DNA of 64,000 bases, from the NCBI GenBank assembly GCA_934047225.1, contig OW203992.1, forward strand, positions 13,071,501 to 13,135,500, written 5' to 3'. This DNA is from Ypsolopha sequella. Its lineage: Eukaryota > Arthropoda > Insecta > Lepidoptera > Ypsolophidae. Of this stretch, positions 44,587 through 55,832 are shown piece by piece. Under the pieces are notes generated by a model. That model made no database searches. It saw nothing but the letters and a program-made list of their open reading frames with translations, and was not told the DNA's origin. Numbering within the stretch: position 1 is the first letter of the stretch; the number at the start of each line of letters is the position of its first letter. Made by a program: the position numbers and the translations under genes.

Positions 44587-47330
44587 TTAAACATAAGCTT
44601 CAGTCCTTCTGCCTTTAATTCTATCAAAAAATTGCCGCCATGAAACTAAAGTTTTGCCTGACCAGATCCAAAAACTAGAAGTAATACCAACAATCATTGT
44701 CATGAGATATTTAATCATAAAGACTTCAAACTTGGGTCTTTCAAATTCTCTGTGTGTAAAGGGACAGGGAATAGAATAAAGAGGAGTATTACACATATCA
44801 CGGTGCCAGGTTATCATCCAACTGTCAAAATGAGCTTGCTCATAGAATAAGCAAGCTATTACAATGAGAGCAGGCACTGTGTACAGCACACCAAATACTC
44901 CAATGCGGATCATGAGTTTCTCAAGCTTGTCAGTCTTGGTGCCATCATGTTTCATTACAGTGCGAATGCGAAATAAAGATACAAAGCCAGCAAATAAGAA
45001 GACAGTTCCCAGGACTAGATATACACAGAGTGGGGAGAGGACAAACCCACGGAGAGCTTCTGCATCCCATAATCCAACGTAGCACACTCCAGATAAGACA
45101 TCACCTGGAACAAATTATGTTGATTGACTTTCATTTTAATGGTACACAAACCAAGCATTAAGACCTTGCAATAAAGTTTTTGACAGATGCCATCCTGAAA
45201 TAAGCAACATACACAGCTTGGCAAAAAAAATAAAAAAGACCGAGGCGGTACCAGGTGGAAATCATTATTTTGGTCTTGGTTAGTGTTATAGTGTGATCAC
45301 ACTTATGTTATGATATAGCTCGTTTTTGCCAAGGTGCACATGAGATTAATGTTTTGATTTTCTATTATGAATGTAAATTACATGTTTTTAATAGCAGATG
45401 AAATCATTTGTTTTGAACTTACTTATATTATATACATAGTTAAGATTCTGTTCAACATTTATTTGATAAATAGGTTCAAAAATTATGTCCTGCTGCCAAA
45501 AAGTGAATAATTTTCAAGTCCTGGATTGTGCCCCCTCGTCAACATTCTAACCAATCATTTATTTAAAATTATAATGGACTTTATAATCTATACAAAAAAC
45601 AAAGTATTAAAAGTTGTGTCTGTATAAAAAACATGTTTTCAAAATTTTAAATGAAATGGGTTATTTGTATTGTCTAAAACAACCATTTTTAGAATTTTTG
45701 TATGGCTGTATGTATGTTCTGTTTTAACTGGAGAACTAGTCAATGGATTTTCATTATAGTAACCCTGGCCCTGTAGTATACATGTTTAATCGCGCGCAAC
45801 GCAACAAATGCGAGGAGCATGACATGATGTTTTTGCGATTAAACAGTATGCCATGCTCCTTGCACCTGCGTAGCAACTAAGGCACATCACGCACAATTAA
45901 AAATGATGCTATGGGGCCTGGTCCTGTAGCATAGTGTTTAATCGCGCGCGACGTCACTAGTTGAATCACAAGTGCAAGGAGCGTGACATGCCGTTTAATC
46001 ACAAAAATATTGCGGCACACTCCTCGCACTTGTGATTCAACCAAGTCACGCGCGATTAAAGACTATAGGTCAACATATAGGTCTTGATAAAATAGCACCC
46101 AAGGTTGTATTTATTTATATATATTTATACATATATGTATAAGAACTCACCATCAACTTTTCCCATAGCTAGTATTGATATAGTTTTCACAGCAGGTACA
46201 GCCCAAGCAGCCAAATGGAAGTACTGGGAATTGGCTTCAATAGCTTCATGTCCCCATTTCAGTCCAGCTGCTAAAAACCATGTCAGGGTCAAAATCACCC
46301 ACCAAATACTTGATGCCATACTGAAGAAATAGACTACCATAAATAAAATGGTACATGGTTCATGTTTGGTTCCTTGTGTGATCACTGATATGTTCGGTAA
46401 TCTCGTGCCACTAACTGTTGAGGGGAATGGACCCTGGCAGCTTACACTGTCCCCAGCACTCCAGCCCATCACATATGCAGCTGCTACCATCAAGTAACAT
46501 ACTGAAAGAAATATTATGGGCCTCTCGGGATATCTGAAACGATCTGTGTCAATAAGGAAAGTCAGTACAGTAAATAAACAACTTATGGTGCACAATGTAG
46601 CCCAAATTCCAATCCATAATCTTGCAAAGTTTTTCTCATCTTGACTAAAAAACATGCCATTACATGGTGCCCCACAATCTCGCTCCACCTTATCTCCCAC
46701 CTTCAGGGCATACTCCAAATCTAGCCCTTTAGGCACTTTGAATTGTATAGGACAAACAAACCCAATGTCTTTAGCACCATGTAACTTTGCAGGGTCCCTT
46801 TGTATATTATTTTTATAGTCCACTTTTGGTAATTTACTTTCAGGTCTTTGATGAGAGTCATGTGTTGCATTATTGTCTCCAAAACATAATTCACCTTCTC
46901 CATACACTGGAAACCTTGAACATTCCAAGTTCTCAGGCCAGGAGAATCCAAAGTGATTCATTATCTCATCACAGTTGTGTCTTGCAGACTCACACAGATG
47001 CCTGCAGGGGGGCAGAGGTTTCTCTAAAATAGTACACACTGGTGCATAAACTGAACACAAAAAGAATTTCAAATCAGGAGAACAGTTGACCTTGATCAGA
47101 GGAGTAAACTGGTGAACTTCTGGACCAGCATCTTCTTGCTTAGCATGCTTGAGTATATTAGGAAATATAGTTTGATTGTATTTAATTTGTTGGCAAAACT
47201 GAATGGTGATAGGTTCACAACGACCATGATGAGGTAGTGTATCTCCATGTAACACAGTAACACGTGATGTTTCAGTTATTACTAACGAATACAATAAATG
47301 AAAGAACGTGAACCACACTTTTTCCATCAT
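44587..47330 (-). CDS. fz: Frizzled Wnt receptor, two exons
   Basis: Exons 47330-46151 and 45104-44587 join as GATG|GTGAGT and TTGTTCCAG to give [20 protein letters not shown]; 565 aa, normal for insect Fz. Order: signal peptide ([17 protein letters not shown]), cysteine-rich Wnt-binding domain from about residue 38 ([39 protein letters not shown]), seven membrane helices (the first with [17 protein letters not shown]) and the Dishevelled-binding KTLVSW in the short tail, which ends EAYV. Fz transmits canonical and planar-polarity Wnt signals at the plasma membrane. Closer to fz/Frizzled-1/7 than to fz2 by the cysteine-rich domain, as an impression. The intron holds two foldbacks. P copy C is inserted about 360 bp upstream of the ATG. 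Predicted intact. Confidence 0.97.
45765..46075. repeat. Two adjacent foldbacks in the frizzled intron
   Basis: The two parts are 45765-45905 and 45921-46072. The second begins CCTGGTCCTGTAGCATAGTG with TTTAATCGCGCGCGACG and ends with the inverse (CACGCGCGATTAAAGACTAT), with GTGCAAGGAGCGTGACATG-type arms inside. The first has the same start (GGCCCTGTAGTATACATG, TTTAATCGCGCGCAACG) with its partner arms diverged. Probably two MITEs of one family. Confidence 0.7.
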
Positions 47331-47688
47331 ATCAACACAAAATGGTTGATGTTATTATTGAGAAATTTTACACATTTATCACTTGATTGATAGCATTTCT
47401 TTATGTGAGATCATTGTATAGTCACATTAAAATATTATTTCATATTTTGTTTGGAGAAATAATTCATTTTATTGTTTTAATGTAAAAAATAAATTAAAGT
47501 AAAAATAAACTCGACCATCAACAACGGATTGGCATTGCTATCGCCGCCGCCATTATTATCGTCGGCACCACAGAGCATGGGGGCAGTCGCCATATCAATT
47601 TTTTTTGATATACACAGAATAGATTTTATGTGCCATGCGTGTATGACGAGCCCTGCGGTCCGAAATAGAATTACAATGGATCATAAGC
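47331..47688. promoter_or_regulatory. Probable frizzled 5' flank
   Basis: About 360 bp between the frizzled ATG and P copy C. This must hold the 5' untranslated region and perhaps the promoter, unless a further 5' exon lies upstream. No TATA box is convincing. GCTATCGCCGCCGCCATT near 47540 is a small GC-rich island in AT-rich DNA. Confidence 0.35.
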
Positions 47689-48802
47689 CATTCACTCTCA
47701 GAATAAGGAATACTAATAGAAACCTGGCTAAAATAATACGCGGAGAAAGACAACTATCCTTGATTTTCTTACGACATTCTAGTGCGTTAGAGAGAGATGG
47801 ATATGTATTAGTTTTTTCTTAATTAGGTAGGTTGTCACTAGTTCGTTGCTTTGCTAGTGATGTAACAATGTCGATCAAAAGACTTGGTTTATTTATCGTA
47901 GTCAAAAGACTACGATAAATAAACCAAATCGAAATTAACCACGACCAATCTGCTTACCACACATTATATCGTATTAAAGTGTGAAAAAAAAAAAGAGAAT
48001 GCAGGAGGCACCGACCTTTCTGGTGACATCCTCTTGCTTTGGAAGGAGGCCAAGAGAATTAATAGCAAAGTGGTCTCTGTCTACCCCAGTGGGACACATG
48101 TTATATGTAAATAAGGAATTAATAAAAGGATATATTTCGTTTAGCATAATATTTTTTATTAAGTACAAATTACTATATCGTAGGCAGGTAGGTACATAAG
48201 TTAAGTCCAAAATTGTGCTTGTTTCTAGTACAAAAAATGCTGTAACTTGTATCAGGGATACAACCGTAAACTATTTAAGTGGATACTTTTTAAGTTGATG
48301 TCGCGTCTTTGTTCAATCAAGGAGGAAGGAATTAATCGCAACAATAGAAATCATAATAATCATAGACTTATAGGATTCGTAATAATGATGAGCGATGACA
48401 GCGCAATCACTACAGAGGTAATTTAATTTTTTTTCATTATTTCTATCAAATAAACATCAACTTATCTTGAATAATAACAAACAATGAACGATTAAAATAC
48501 CTAATAACCTGTAATAAGAAATCAAATTATGCGCAGTTCAAGTCAATAAGCATTCCCAAAATTCATTTCACGATAGAACTACCCTGTCAAAGTACTTTTA
48601 TTGTCAACCACTAAGTACGAAAATGCCTTAATCTGCGGAATTTCTTCGTGAAGTCGATCACGGAAGTAACGTACAAGTTCTGAACAGGCCTTTCAGAACG
48701 ATTTGCGAACATAGAAGTATGCACTTCAAAATTGTAATAGATACTAACATTCATGACATTTTTCTCAGTATAACTATTGTCATATGTGTACTTTGTACGT
48801 AT

Positions 48803-51197
48803 TTATTGTCCTTTAAATAAAATAGTTTTCGTTAGATGGCTTCTTATTTTATCATGAGACACACACGTCTGTTTTGTAATGTGATGGATCCGTGCTGTTA
48901 GATATAACTGGCATATCGCTTTAATCAATAAGATTCTGTGATTATCGTCAAAATTTTGTTCAAGCGAGTGAATAATAAGACTTTCAAAAACACTTGTTTG
49001 TATGAATGTACCGCAAACCTTATTTATGATAAACATAATATTTTTCCGTCGCCCTAAACGTTCCCCGGTAGCTGTACTTTTTTGTTCTCTAACAATTTTC
49101 TCCGTGACTTCACATATTTTAAAAACATCTTTTGATGGCATTATAAGACCGCCCCTGTCTTTAATAGATATTAATGTCACTCTCACTAAATTGTTCGCAC
49201 TTCAATGCAAGTTTCACACTTCAAAGATTTCTTCAGTTTTCTGACAATAAAGCCGGCCATGTAATGAACAACATCTGATGTATATTCGCTAAGTGAAGTC
49301 GAAGATGGAACGTAATCGTGATCCAAATCAACATGAGACAACGATACTGTTGCAGATTCCGAGGTTTCAGTATCACGTACAAGGCATACATTTCCACTAC
49401 TCTGGTTAATAGCATCAACTGGATTTTTAGGGTTGTAATTCAGGATACTGATCTTTTCAAGCGGAATGCAATTGCCACTAGATCCGTCTTTAAATTGAGC
49501 GTGGACTAATAGCCTCTTGTAGGCAGCTTGAAAAGTCTTAGCAGAGGGATTATTATTAAATCCACACTTTGCTCTTATCGCTCCAAAAAATAGTTCTATA
49601 TGATCTTGCGACATTTTGTATGAGCAGAGGTACTGTAGATTTTTCTTGTCTACAGTATTGTGGTAAATTTTTAATAATGATTTCATGCACACCAAGAAAC
49701 CGTTCAAACCTGTTTTCCGATTTGAATCTATTAAGTATGTGCCGTCTACCATTTTTAAATTCCTGATATAGCTTTCTGCAGCTTCAAAGAATACCTTTGT
49801 TTCCTCGATGTTAGATGATGCTAGTGCCCTTTTCCATCCTTTAGCTAGCATATTTCGGCTATTTAAGATGTCAAAAAGATTGTTGAAGATTCTTATAAAC
49901 GTTATTGTGCCTTCGCAGTTTTCAAACCCGGGAATGTCTTTTTTTTACAATAGCGCAATGCATCAGCGACTGAGAAGCTAAAAAGTTGTGTCGCAAGGCG
50001 GACCTTCATTTTTTGTTGCACGAAGTTGACGTGTTCTCTTTTCAGTTTGTTACCAAGATGAAGACCCTCAGTTTCTTGTAACTTAAGAAGCTTTTCTATT
50101 AATGTCCACGATATGATGTTGTTATCAGAATCTACCAAAGTTTTTTTATCTGCGAATGCATTACGGACCAACTTTATATTATGGCAAGGATCTGGCCATA
50201 AACATATCTCTGACTCAGACTCAGCACAGTGGAACGATACTGATCCTGCAGACACGTCACAGCCCAAATTACTGCACATTGCAATATTTGATGCTGCCCC
50301 GTCGAATGTCAATGACATCACAGAAATACCAGATTCCTGAAGTAATTGTATACACTGATGTACCAGTGCTGCTTTCTGCTCAGATGTGATGGATTTTATT
50401 AAAAAATAACCAACTGGAATTTTCCAAGTGTCATTTAAACACGTGACCATGAAAGTGAAAGCTTGTGTAGCTACGGGTAAGGAATCTGAATCTAATTCGC
50501 AACCAACATTTACGAAACCATAATAATGTTGGTTATGGCTGTCCCATTCGATTAATTTTCTAATAGCCATTTCGTCAATAGCTAACGCACAATAAAGGGT
50601 GTGTTCGGGGTTTTGCTGTACTCGTATTTTAATGGCTTCAAAAGCTTCTGATGTAAATCCGGGATTGCAACCAACTCCCTTATACCAAGCACAAATAGTT
50701 TTTGGATGTGGCAGAACATCTTGAAGTTCCTCTCGTATAAATGTGTATGATTTTGGCGACAAGAAATGCAGTGTTACAGCGAACTTTTTTATTTCCTGGC
50801 TGTACTCCCTGGTTAACGTTTCACCTAATTGTTTTTGTAAGAATCTCTTAATTATGTCATTTTTGTTTATACTTTCCAACATTGTTAAATATTCAGCCTC
50901 AATATTTTCTTGTTTCAGCCTATCTATTAATAGAGTGTACAAATCCGCATTTTTTTTCTTTAGACGTGAAAGCCGCTTTGTTAGAGTATTTATTTTGCGA
51001 AGGCGTCGCTGGGAAACGTTTCTGACTCTTTCTAGTTCTTTCTGTAATCTTGATATTTTTTTTTCATGTTGATTGCTGGCAGGCCCTGCAGCTGTGTTAC
51101 ATCCTTGTGTTATACTGGATATTGGCTCCTGATGCTCCAAAGACTGAGCTGATGATTCTATATCACATACATCCATCATAGCTACTGGTACCATTAC
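48803..51197 (-). pseudogene. P-element transposase catalytic region, two frameshifts
   Basis: Exon 4 starts at 51197 after TATTTTCAG, in phase with exon 3 (VMVPVAMMDVCDIE). A coiled-coil-like helix (KKISRLQKELERVRNV) precedes the family core: LHFLSPKSYTFIREE, LPHPKTICAWYKGV, CALAIDEMAIR (first catalytic Asp), TFDGAASNIAMC and DPCHNIKLVRNAF, as in the P transposase/THAP9 family with its RNase H-like fold. The frame breaks at a run of eight A (49938-49945) and again near 49195. Between them lie FENCEGTIT, KTGLNGFLVCMKSL and QDHIELFFGAIR, and the end has KDRGGLIMPS and LTKTILFKGQ. Each break looks like a one-base change. It would cut and paste the element if intact. Confidence 0.93.
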
Positions 51198-51363
51198 CTG
51201 AAAATAAAAAATATATACAGGCCATCCCATCTTAATGTGCCTTGGAGTGAAAGTACTTTAAATATTGGAGACAGACAATTTTCTTTCACAGAAATTATTT
51301 AAATTTTTTAAATAACTATAAATTCGGGCGGTTGATTAAATTTCACCTTATAGATTGTATATA

Positions 51364-51645
51364 TATCGTCACGACATGAACCCCTGAGGGGGTGTTGGAG
51401 GTGTTCCCGGATGTGAACTGCGAAATTGAAATTGAAATGTTTTTTTTTTACGGTCACAGATACAGATTTCCTTACAATGTTTTCCTTCATCGTTCAGCGA
51501 GTAGTAAATATTAGGTAGTACAAAATATTATGTACTATGCACATAAAATCCAATAACTCAGTGGTGCCTGCCTGATCGGGGATCGAACCCGGATGTCAAG
51601 ATTGAGTGGCCAGCTTTCTACCCCTGAGTTATCGTTGCTGCCTAT
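51364..51645 (-). mobile_element. SINE inside the P-element intron
   Basis: Same family as 37053, with a well-preserved B box (GGTTCGATCCCC on the minus strand at about 51590-51575) and the body end CGTCACGACATGAACCCC. It lacks part of the middle. It lies between exons 3 and 4 of the P transposase. Confidence 0.82.
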
Positions 51646-51649
51646 ATTT

Positions 51650-52076
51650 AAAAACAACTTTAAAAAATCAATGATATCTCACCAAAAACATAAATTGTAA
51701 GAAAGGGGCCGAGTTAAGAACAAAGGCAGTGCAGAATTTTCAGCTGCGCTGAAAAAATAATCGAGGACAAATTGGGTGCCGATGTTTATGGAGATAAGCT
51801 TCAGTCATAACTCAGAATGTGATAATGTACAACGTTCTTTAATTGTTTTAAAAGAAAGTTTGTTATAGTCCTTGCTACTGAATATATAGAAATTGGCAAG
51901 TTTTTAAAGTCATATATTTGCATGTATGATGTAAATGTTTAAACATAAGCTGTGGAAACTTACTTGCCAAGTTCTACATATACAGTAATAAGGACCCTAA
52001 TAACCTTTATTTTAGGACAATTGAAGAATGTTGTAAACCTCGGCACAACATTTTATCGCAATTATTTTTTCGGCGA
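51650..52076. other. Remainder of P-element intron 3
   Basis: P-element sequence between the SINE and the triplicated block. It has no reading frame of note and no copy in A or B for comparison because both lack it. Confidence 0.5.
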
Positions 52077-52937
52077 AGCCTTTGTAATTAACTCAGCCCC
52101 TTTTTCACATTTAGTATGTTTTTGGTGGGATATACACTTACCAAGTTTCTTTGAACATCAATGTTTGTACGTGACTCCGTTAATATGCCATTGGACAATG
52201 TGTTGGTGGAATTATTTTCTACACCACAGACATCCATAAGTACTGGTACTCTTGCCTAAAATTGAAAAATTATCGAGTTAATATACTATAGTATAGTACA
52301 AGCACGTACTTACAAACAAGATTGATAATGCAATTAATTTATACATAATTATTTAAAGGTTACAGCCTTTGTACTCAACTCAGCCCCTTTTTCACGTTTA
52401 GTATGTTTTTGGTGGGATGTACACTTACCAAGTTTCTTTGAACATCAATGTTTGTATGTGACTCCGTTAATATGCCATTGGACACTTTGTTGGTGGAATT
52501 ATTTTCTACACCACAGACATCCATAGGTACTGGTTCTTGTGACTAAAATTGAAAAATTATCGAGTTAATATACTACAGTAAAGTACAAGCACGTACTTAC
52601 AAACAAGATTGATAATGCAATTAATTTATACATAATTATTTAAAGGTTACAGCCTTTGTACTCAACTCAGCCCCTTTTTCACGTTTAGTATGTTTTTGGT
52701 GGGATGTACACTTACCAAGTTTCTTTGAACATCAATGTTTGTATGTGACTCCGTTAATATGCCATTGGACACTTTGTTGGTGGAATTATTTTCTACACCA
52801 CAGACATCCATAGGTACTGGTTCTTGTGACTAAAATTGAAAAATTATCGAGTTAATATACTACAGTAAAGTACAAGCACGTACCTACAAACAAGATTGAT
52901 AATGCAATTATACATAATTATTTAAAGGTTACCAATG
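52077..52937 (-). repeat. Three tandem 287-bp units, each with P exon 3
   Basis: Units start with AGCCTTTGTA at 52077, 52364 and 52651. The two right units are nearly identical; the left one is more diverged (TAATTAACTC for CTCAACTC, CACATTTAG for CACGTTTAG). Each contains one 114-nt exon (52255-52142, 52542-52429, 52829-52716) with acceptor TTTTAG and donor CTTG|GTAAGTGT, reading EPVPMDVCGVENNSTN in the right units. As 114 is divisible by 3 and the exons are phase 0, one, two or three can be spliced in without breaking the frame. Confidence 0.9.
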
Positions 52938-52957
52938 TGTCTGTATCTGGTAAATGT

Positions 52958-55269
52958 TGTTGAATATAGCAACATTCATATTTTCTAATTAAAACTATTA
53001 AGATGTCTTGTCTATAATTTGTGACTGCTGCCTTGCATGCCATAAAAGATGGCGTTGTTATATTTTTGTAAGAAAAAATAAAGTTATGTTTTTAAGTTAA
53101 TAAATAAAGATTTAGTTCAGAAGAAACTAATATTTTTAACTCTAGAACTGCCCTGGCCCTCAGCAAATATTCAATAGGGTTATGGGCCCAGGATTTGCGT
53201 GAAAACGAAAAGTGGAAAAGACGCCGTGCAGCCATTGTTGTGTTGGATGGAAAAGAAATTGAAAACGGAAAATAAAAGTTTGATCGGAAATACGGATTGA
53301 AAAGAAGAAGAGAAGAAAATAGTAACATGGAGACGAAAGATAAGTTTTATTTGAGCAGATTTGCGGGAGAAAACTTCGGGGCGTGGATGTTTCGATTGAT
53401 GTCAATTTTGAGAGAAGCCGGTGTGCAGAAAGCGGTTCAAGAAGAAAATTTTGCTGCGACTAAAGAAAATGAGAAAGCGGAATCTAAAGCTCAGGCTATA
53501 ATAATAAGTGGCGTTGCGGACAGCCATTTGGAATACTTGAAAAACAAGACAACTGCGTATTCTATGATCAAAAACCTGGAAGAAAGTTTCAAAGAAAAAA
53601 GTGTAAGAAGCCGTTTATTTTTACGCAGAAAGCTATCAGATATGAAGTACACGGAGTCTCAGCCCCTCTTACAACATTTTATAAGTATGGAAGAAATATT
53701 TTCTCAACTGGTAGACGCTGGGAACGAGTTGACAGAAGAAGAAAAAGTTAACTACATACTTCTGTCCATGCCGAAATCATATGAGGCGATAATAACGGCG
53801 CTGGAAACAGTAGATAACCTCAAACTAGATTTTTTGAAAAATAGATTATTGGGTGAAGAAGAAAAAAGGAAGAAGCTATCAAACTGTCCCAGTTATGCGG
53901 AGAATGTTGCAACAAGTTTCACTTGTTATTCATGTGGACAGAAAGGACATAAACAGTATCAGTGTAATAATTTCAACAACAGAGGTCAAGTGAGAGATCA
54001 GAATCGTGGAAGAGGTTATTTTCAAGGACGTGGATTTCAAGGACGAGGAGGCAATTTTCATGGAAACGGTTTTAATCCAAGAAGAGGACGAGGTCAAGGC
54101 GGTTCTAGAGGAGAACATTCACGAGCATTCATGGCGGAAAGAGAAGAGGACGGTCAGGCGTTTGTGTGTGGAAATAGGATGAACAAAAATTATCGAAGTA
54201 AAAGTGAAAATGTAGAATGGTGTTTGGACTCGGGTTGTTCTGATCACCTTATCAATAGTAAAGAACTATTTTATGAATATATAGACTTGAAGGTGCCGAA
54301 GAAAATATGTGCAGCAAAGAACGAGGTGACACTTGAGGCCCAAGGAGTCGGAAATATCAAGGTAAAATGTATGGTAAACAATGAGCCTAGTTACTGTACT
54401 ATAAATAACGTATACTATGTGCCAGATTTAAGAAAGAATTTGTTGTCAGTGTCAAAAATGGGATCGTTTGGGATGAAAGTAATTTTCAATGAACGGAACG
54501 TAAAAGTTTTTAACCAATATGGGGAATTAATCATGATGGGTTACTGTAATGGATCATTGTACACGGTAAACACAATGATAAATGTAACTGAATGTAATAT
54601 TGTGCAAAATACTGATTTGGATTTGTGGCATCGCCGTTTTGGTCATTTGGGAGTTAAAAATATTAAGTTATTGAGTCAAAAGAATTTAGTTCACGGAATT
54701 TCAAATGTAAACAATGGTAATGAACAGTTTTTGTGTGAACCATGCTTGCTAGGTAAAATGTCAAAGCAGCCTTTTAATAAGCCAGGATATAGAGCGAGTA
54801 GGCCACTAGAACTTGTACACAGTGACGTTTGTGGACCAATAAATCCCACTACATGGGACGGTAATAATTATTTTGTAACATTTATCGATGATTATACTCA
54901 CTTTGTGATGGTTTACTTGATCAGACAGAAGTCAGAGGTATTTGATAAGTTTAGACAGTACTACAATTATGCTACTCGACATTTTAATACAAATTTACTG
55001 TAACTCTAGAACTGCCCTGGCCCTCAGCAAATATTCAATAGGGTTATGGGTGTTGAATATAGCAACATTCATATTTTCTAATTAAAACTATTAAGATGTC
55101 TTGTCTATAATTTGTGACTGCTGCCTTGCATGCCATAAAAGATGGCGTTGTTATATTTTTGTAAGAAAAAATAAAGTTATGTTTTTAAGTTAATAAATAA
55201 AGATTTAGTTCAGAAGAAACTAATATTTTTAACTCTAGAACTGCCCTGGCCCTCAGCAAATATTCAATA
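52958..55269 (+). mobile_element. Young copia retrotransposon with truncated pol
   Basis: 219-bp LTRs at 52958-53176 and 55051-55269 appear identical throughout, so the insertion is recent. AATGT is duplicated at 52953-52957 and 55270-55274. After the left LTR, GGTTATGGGCCC (53178-53189) is the copia-type primer binding site that uses part of initiator Met-tRNA. The internal region stops inside integrase and is joined at TAACTCTAGAA to a partial LTR tail (55002-55040) plus ten leader bases (GGGTTATGGG), directly before the right LTR. RT and RNase H are absent. It splits the P-element THAP exon 2. Confidence 0.95.
53297..55003 (+). CDS. Copia Gag-protease-partial integrase
   Basis: A continuous frame of about 568 codons; the likely start is the ATG at 53327 (METKDKFYLSRFAGENFGAW). 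Gag resembles the UBN2/copia type (AVQEENFAATKENE ... LLGEEEKRKKL), followed by a CCHC knuckle (CYSCGQKGHKQYQC) and a Gly/Arg-rich RGQ region. Protease has the DSG triad (WCLDSGCSDHLI). The pre-integrase zinc region reads LWHRRFGHLG and CEPCLLGKMSKQP, and the integrase core begins LVHSDVCGPINP and FVTFIDDYTHF, so the first Asp residues are present. The frame ends 20 residues later in a TAA supplied by the fused LTR tail. No frameshifts: the truncation happened before or during insertion. Confidence 0.93.
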   Translation: MKRRREENSNMETKDKFYLSRFAGENFGAWMFRLMSILREAGVQKAVQEENFAATKENEKAESKAQAIIISGVADSHLEYLKNKTTAYSMIKNLEESFKEKSVRSRLFLRRKLSDMKYTESQPLLQHFISMEEIFSQLVDAGNELTEEEKVNYILLSMPKSYEAIITALETVDNLKLDFLKNRLLGEEEKRKKLSNCPSYAENVATSFTCYSCGQKGHKQYQCNNFNNRGQVRDQNRGRGYFQGRGFQGRGGNFHGNGFNPRRGRGQGGSRGEHSRAFMAEREEDGQAFVCGNRMNKNYRSKSENVEWCLDSGCSDHLINSKELFYEYIDLKVPKKICAAKNEVTLEAQGVGNIKVKCMVNNEPSYCTINNVYYVPDLRKNLLSVSKMGSFGMKVIFNERNVKVFNQYGELIMMGYCNGSLYTVNTMINVTECNIVQNTDLDLWHRRFGHLGVKNIKLLSQKNLVHGISNVNNGNEQFLCEPCLLGKMSKQPFNKPGYRASRPLELVHSDVCGPINPTTWDGNNYFVTFIDDYTHFVMVYLIRQKSEVFDKFRQYYNYATRHFNTNLL

Positions 55270-55274
55270 AATGT

Positions 55275-55832
55275 AACGTCGGTAAAGCATCTGCTTTTAA
55301 CCGTCTCCATTTCGAATTTTCCTTTGGTCCAAAAGAATCCAGCGTAAAATGTTTCGAACAAATATGACTGGTTTTTTTGATTGCCCAATTTGGTCTACTT
55401 ATTCGTGTAAGCCATTCATTTTTTAGTTCTTCCCTTTTTGGAAATCTGTAACAAAAAAATATTGCGATATTTATTCGGCATTATTTTTCTTTTAACTCGC
55501 GCTGCAAATAATCTGCGGTATTATCCTTTATGCACGGCTGCCGCGGGAACCAATGTTCGATAGTTTGCCACACGGACTTTAGTACATCACTATGCGAAAA
55601 AAATAACCTCTAATAGTCGGCAGAAAATCTAAATAAAACAGGCAAATATCGGTGTGGAATTAAACACGAGTATGATTTACAAGAACTACTATTATTGTGA
55701 CTGAGTTTTAGGTATGATCCTGTAACTTATTAACATAGAAACTATCAGAACTCACCGATGAAATGATATTGCTTCGTGGCTATTTTCTTTTCTTCCTGTA
55801 TGCGATTTGCAGCCTTCAATCGCACAAGACAT
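55275..55832 (-). pseudogene. THAP domain exons of P copy C
   Basis: Exon 1 (55832-55756) encodes MSCAIEGCKSHTG up to CG|GTGAGT. Exon 2 starts at 55445 after TTACAG and runs to the copia insertion, continuing at 52957-52933 beyond it. It gives FPKREELKNEWLTRISRPNW, then TSHICSKHFTLDSFGP and LKADALPTLHLPDTDTL. The C2CH ligands (CxxxxC, then CSKH) and the terminal AxPTL box are all present, and there is no stop where A and B have TGA. So the DNA-binding exon was intact until copia split it. Confidence 0.88.

Noticed and set aside
52958..55269. Endogenous virus rather than retrotransposon
   Set aside because: Copia domain order, 5-bp duplication, copia-type primer site and no envelope-like frame. 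The element at 9479 is likewise a copia remnant.
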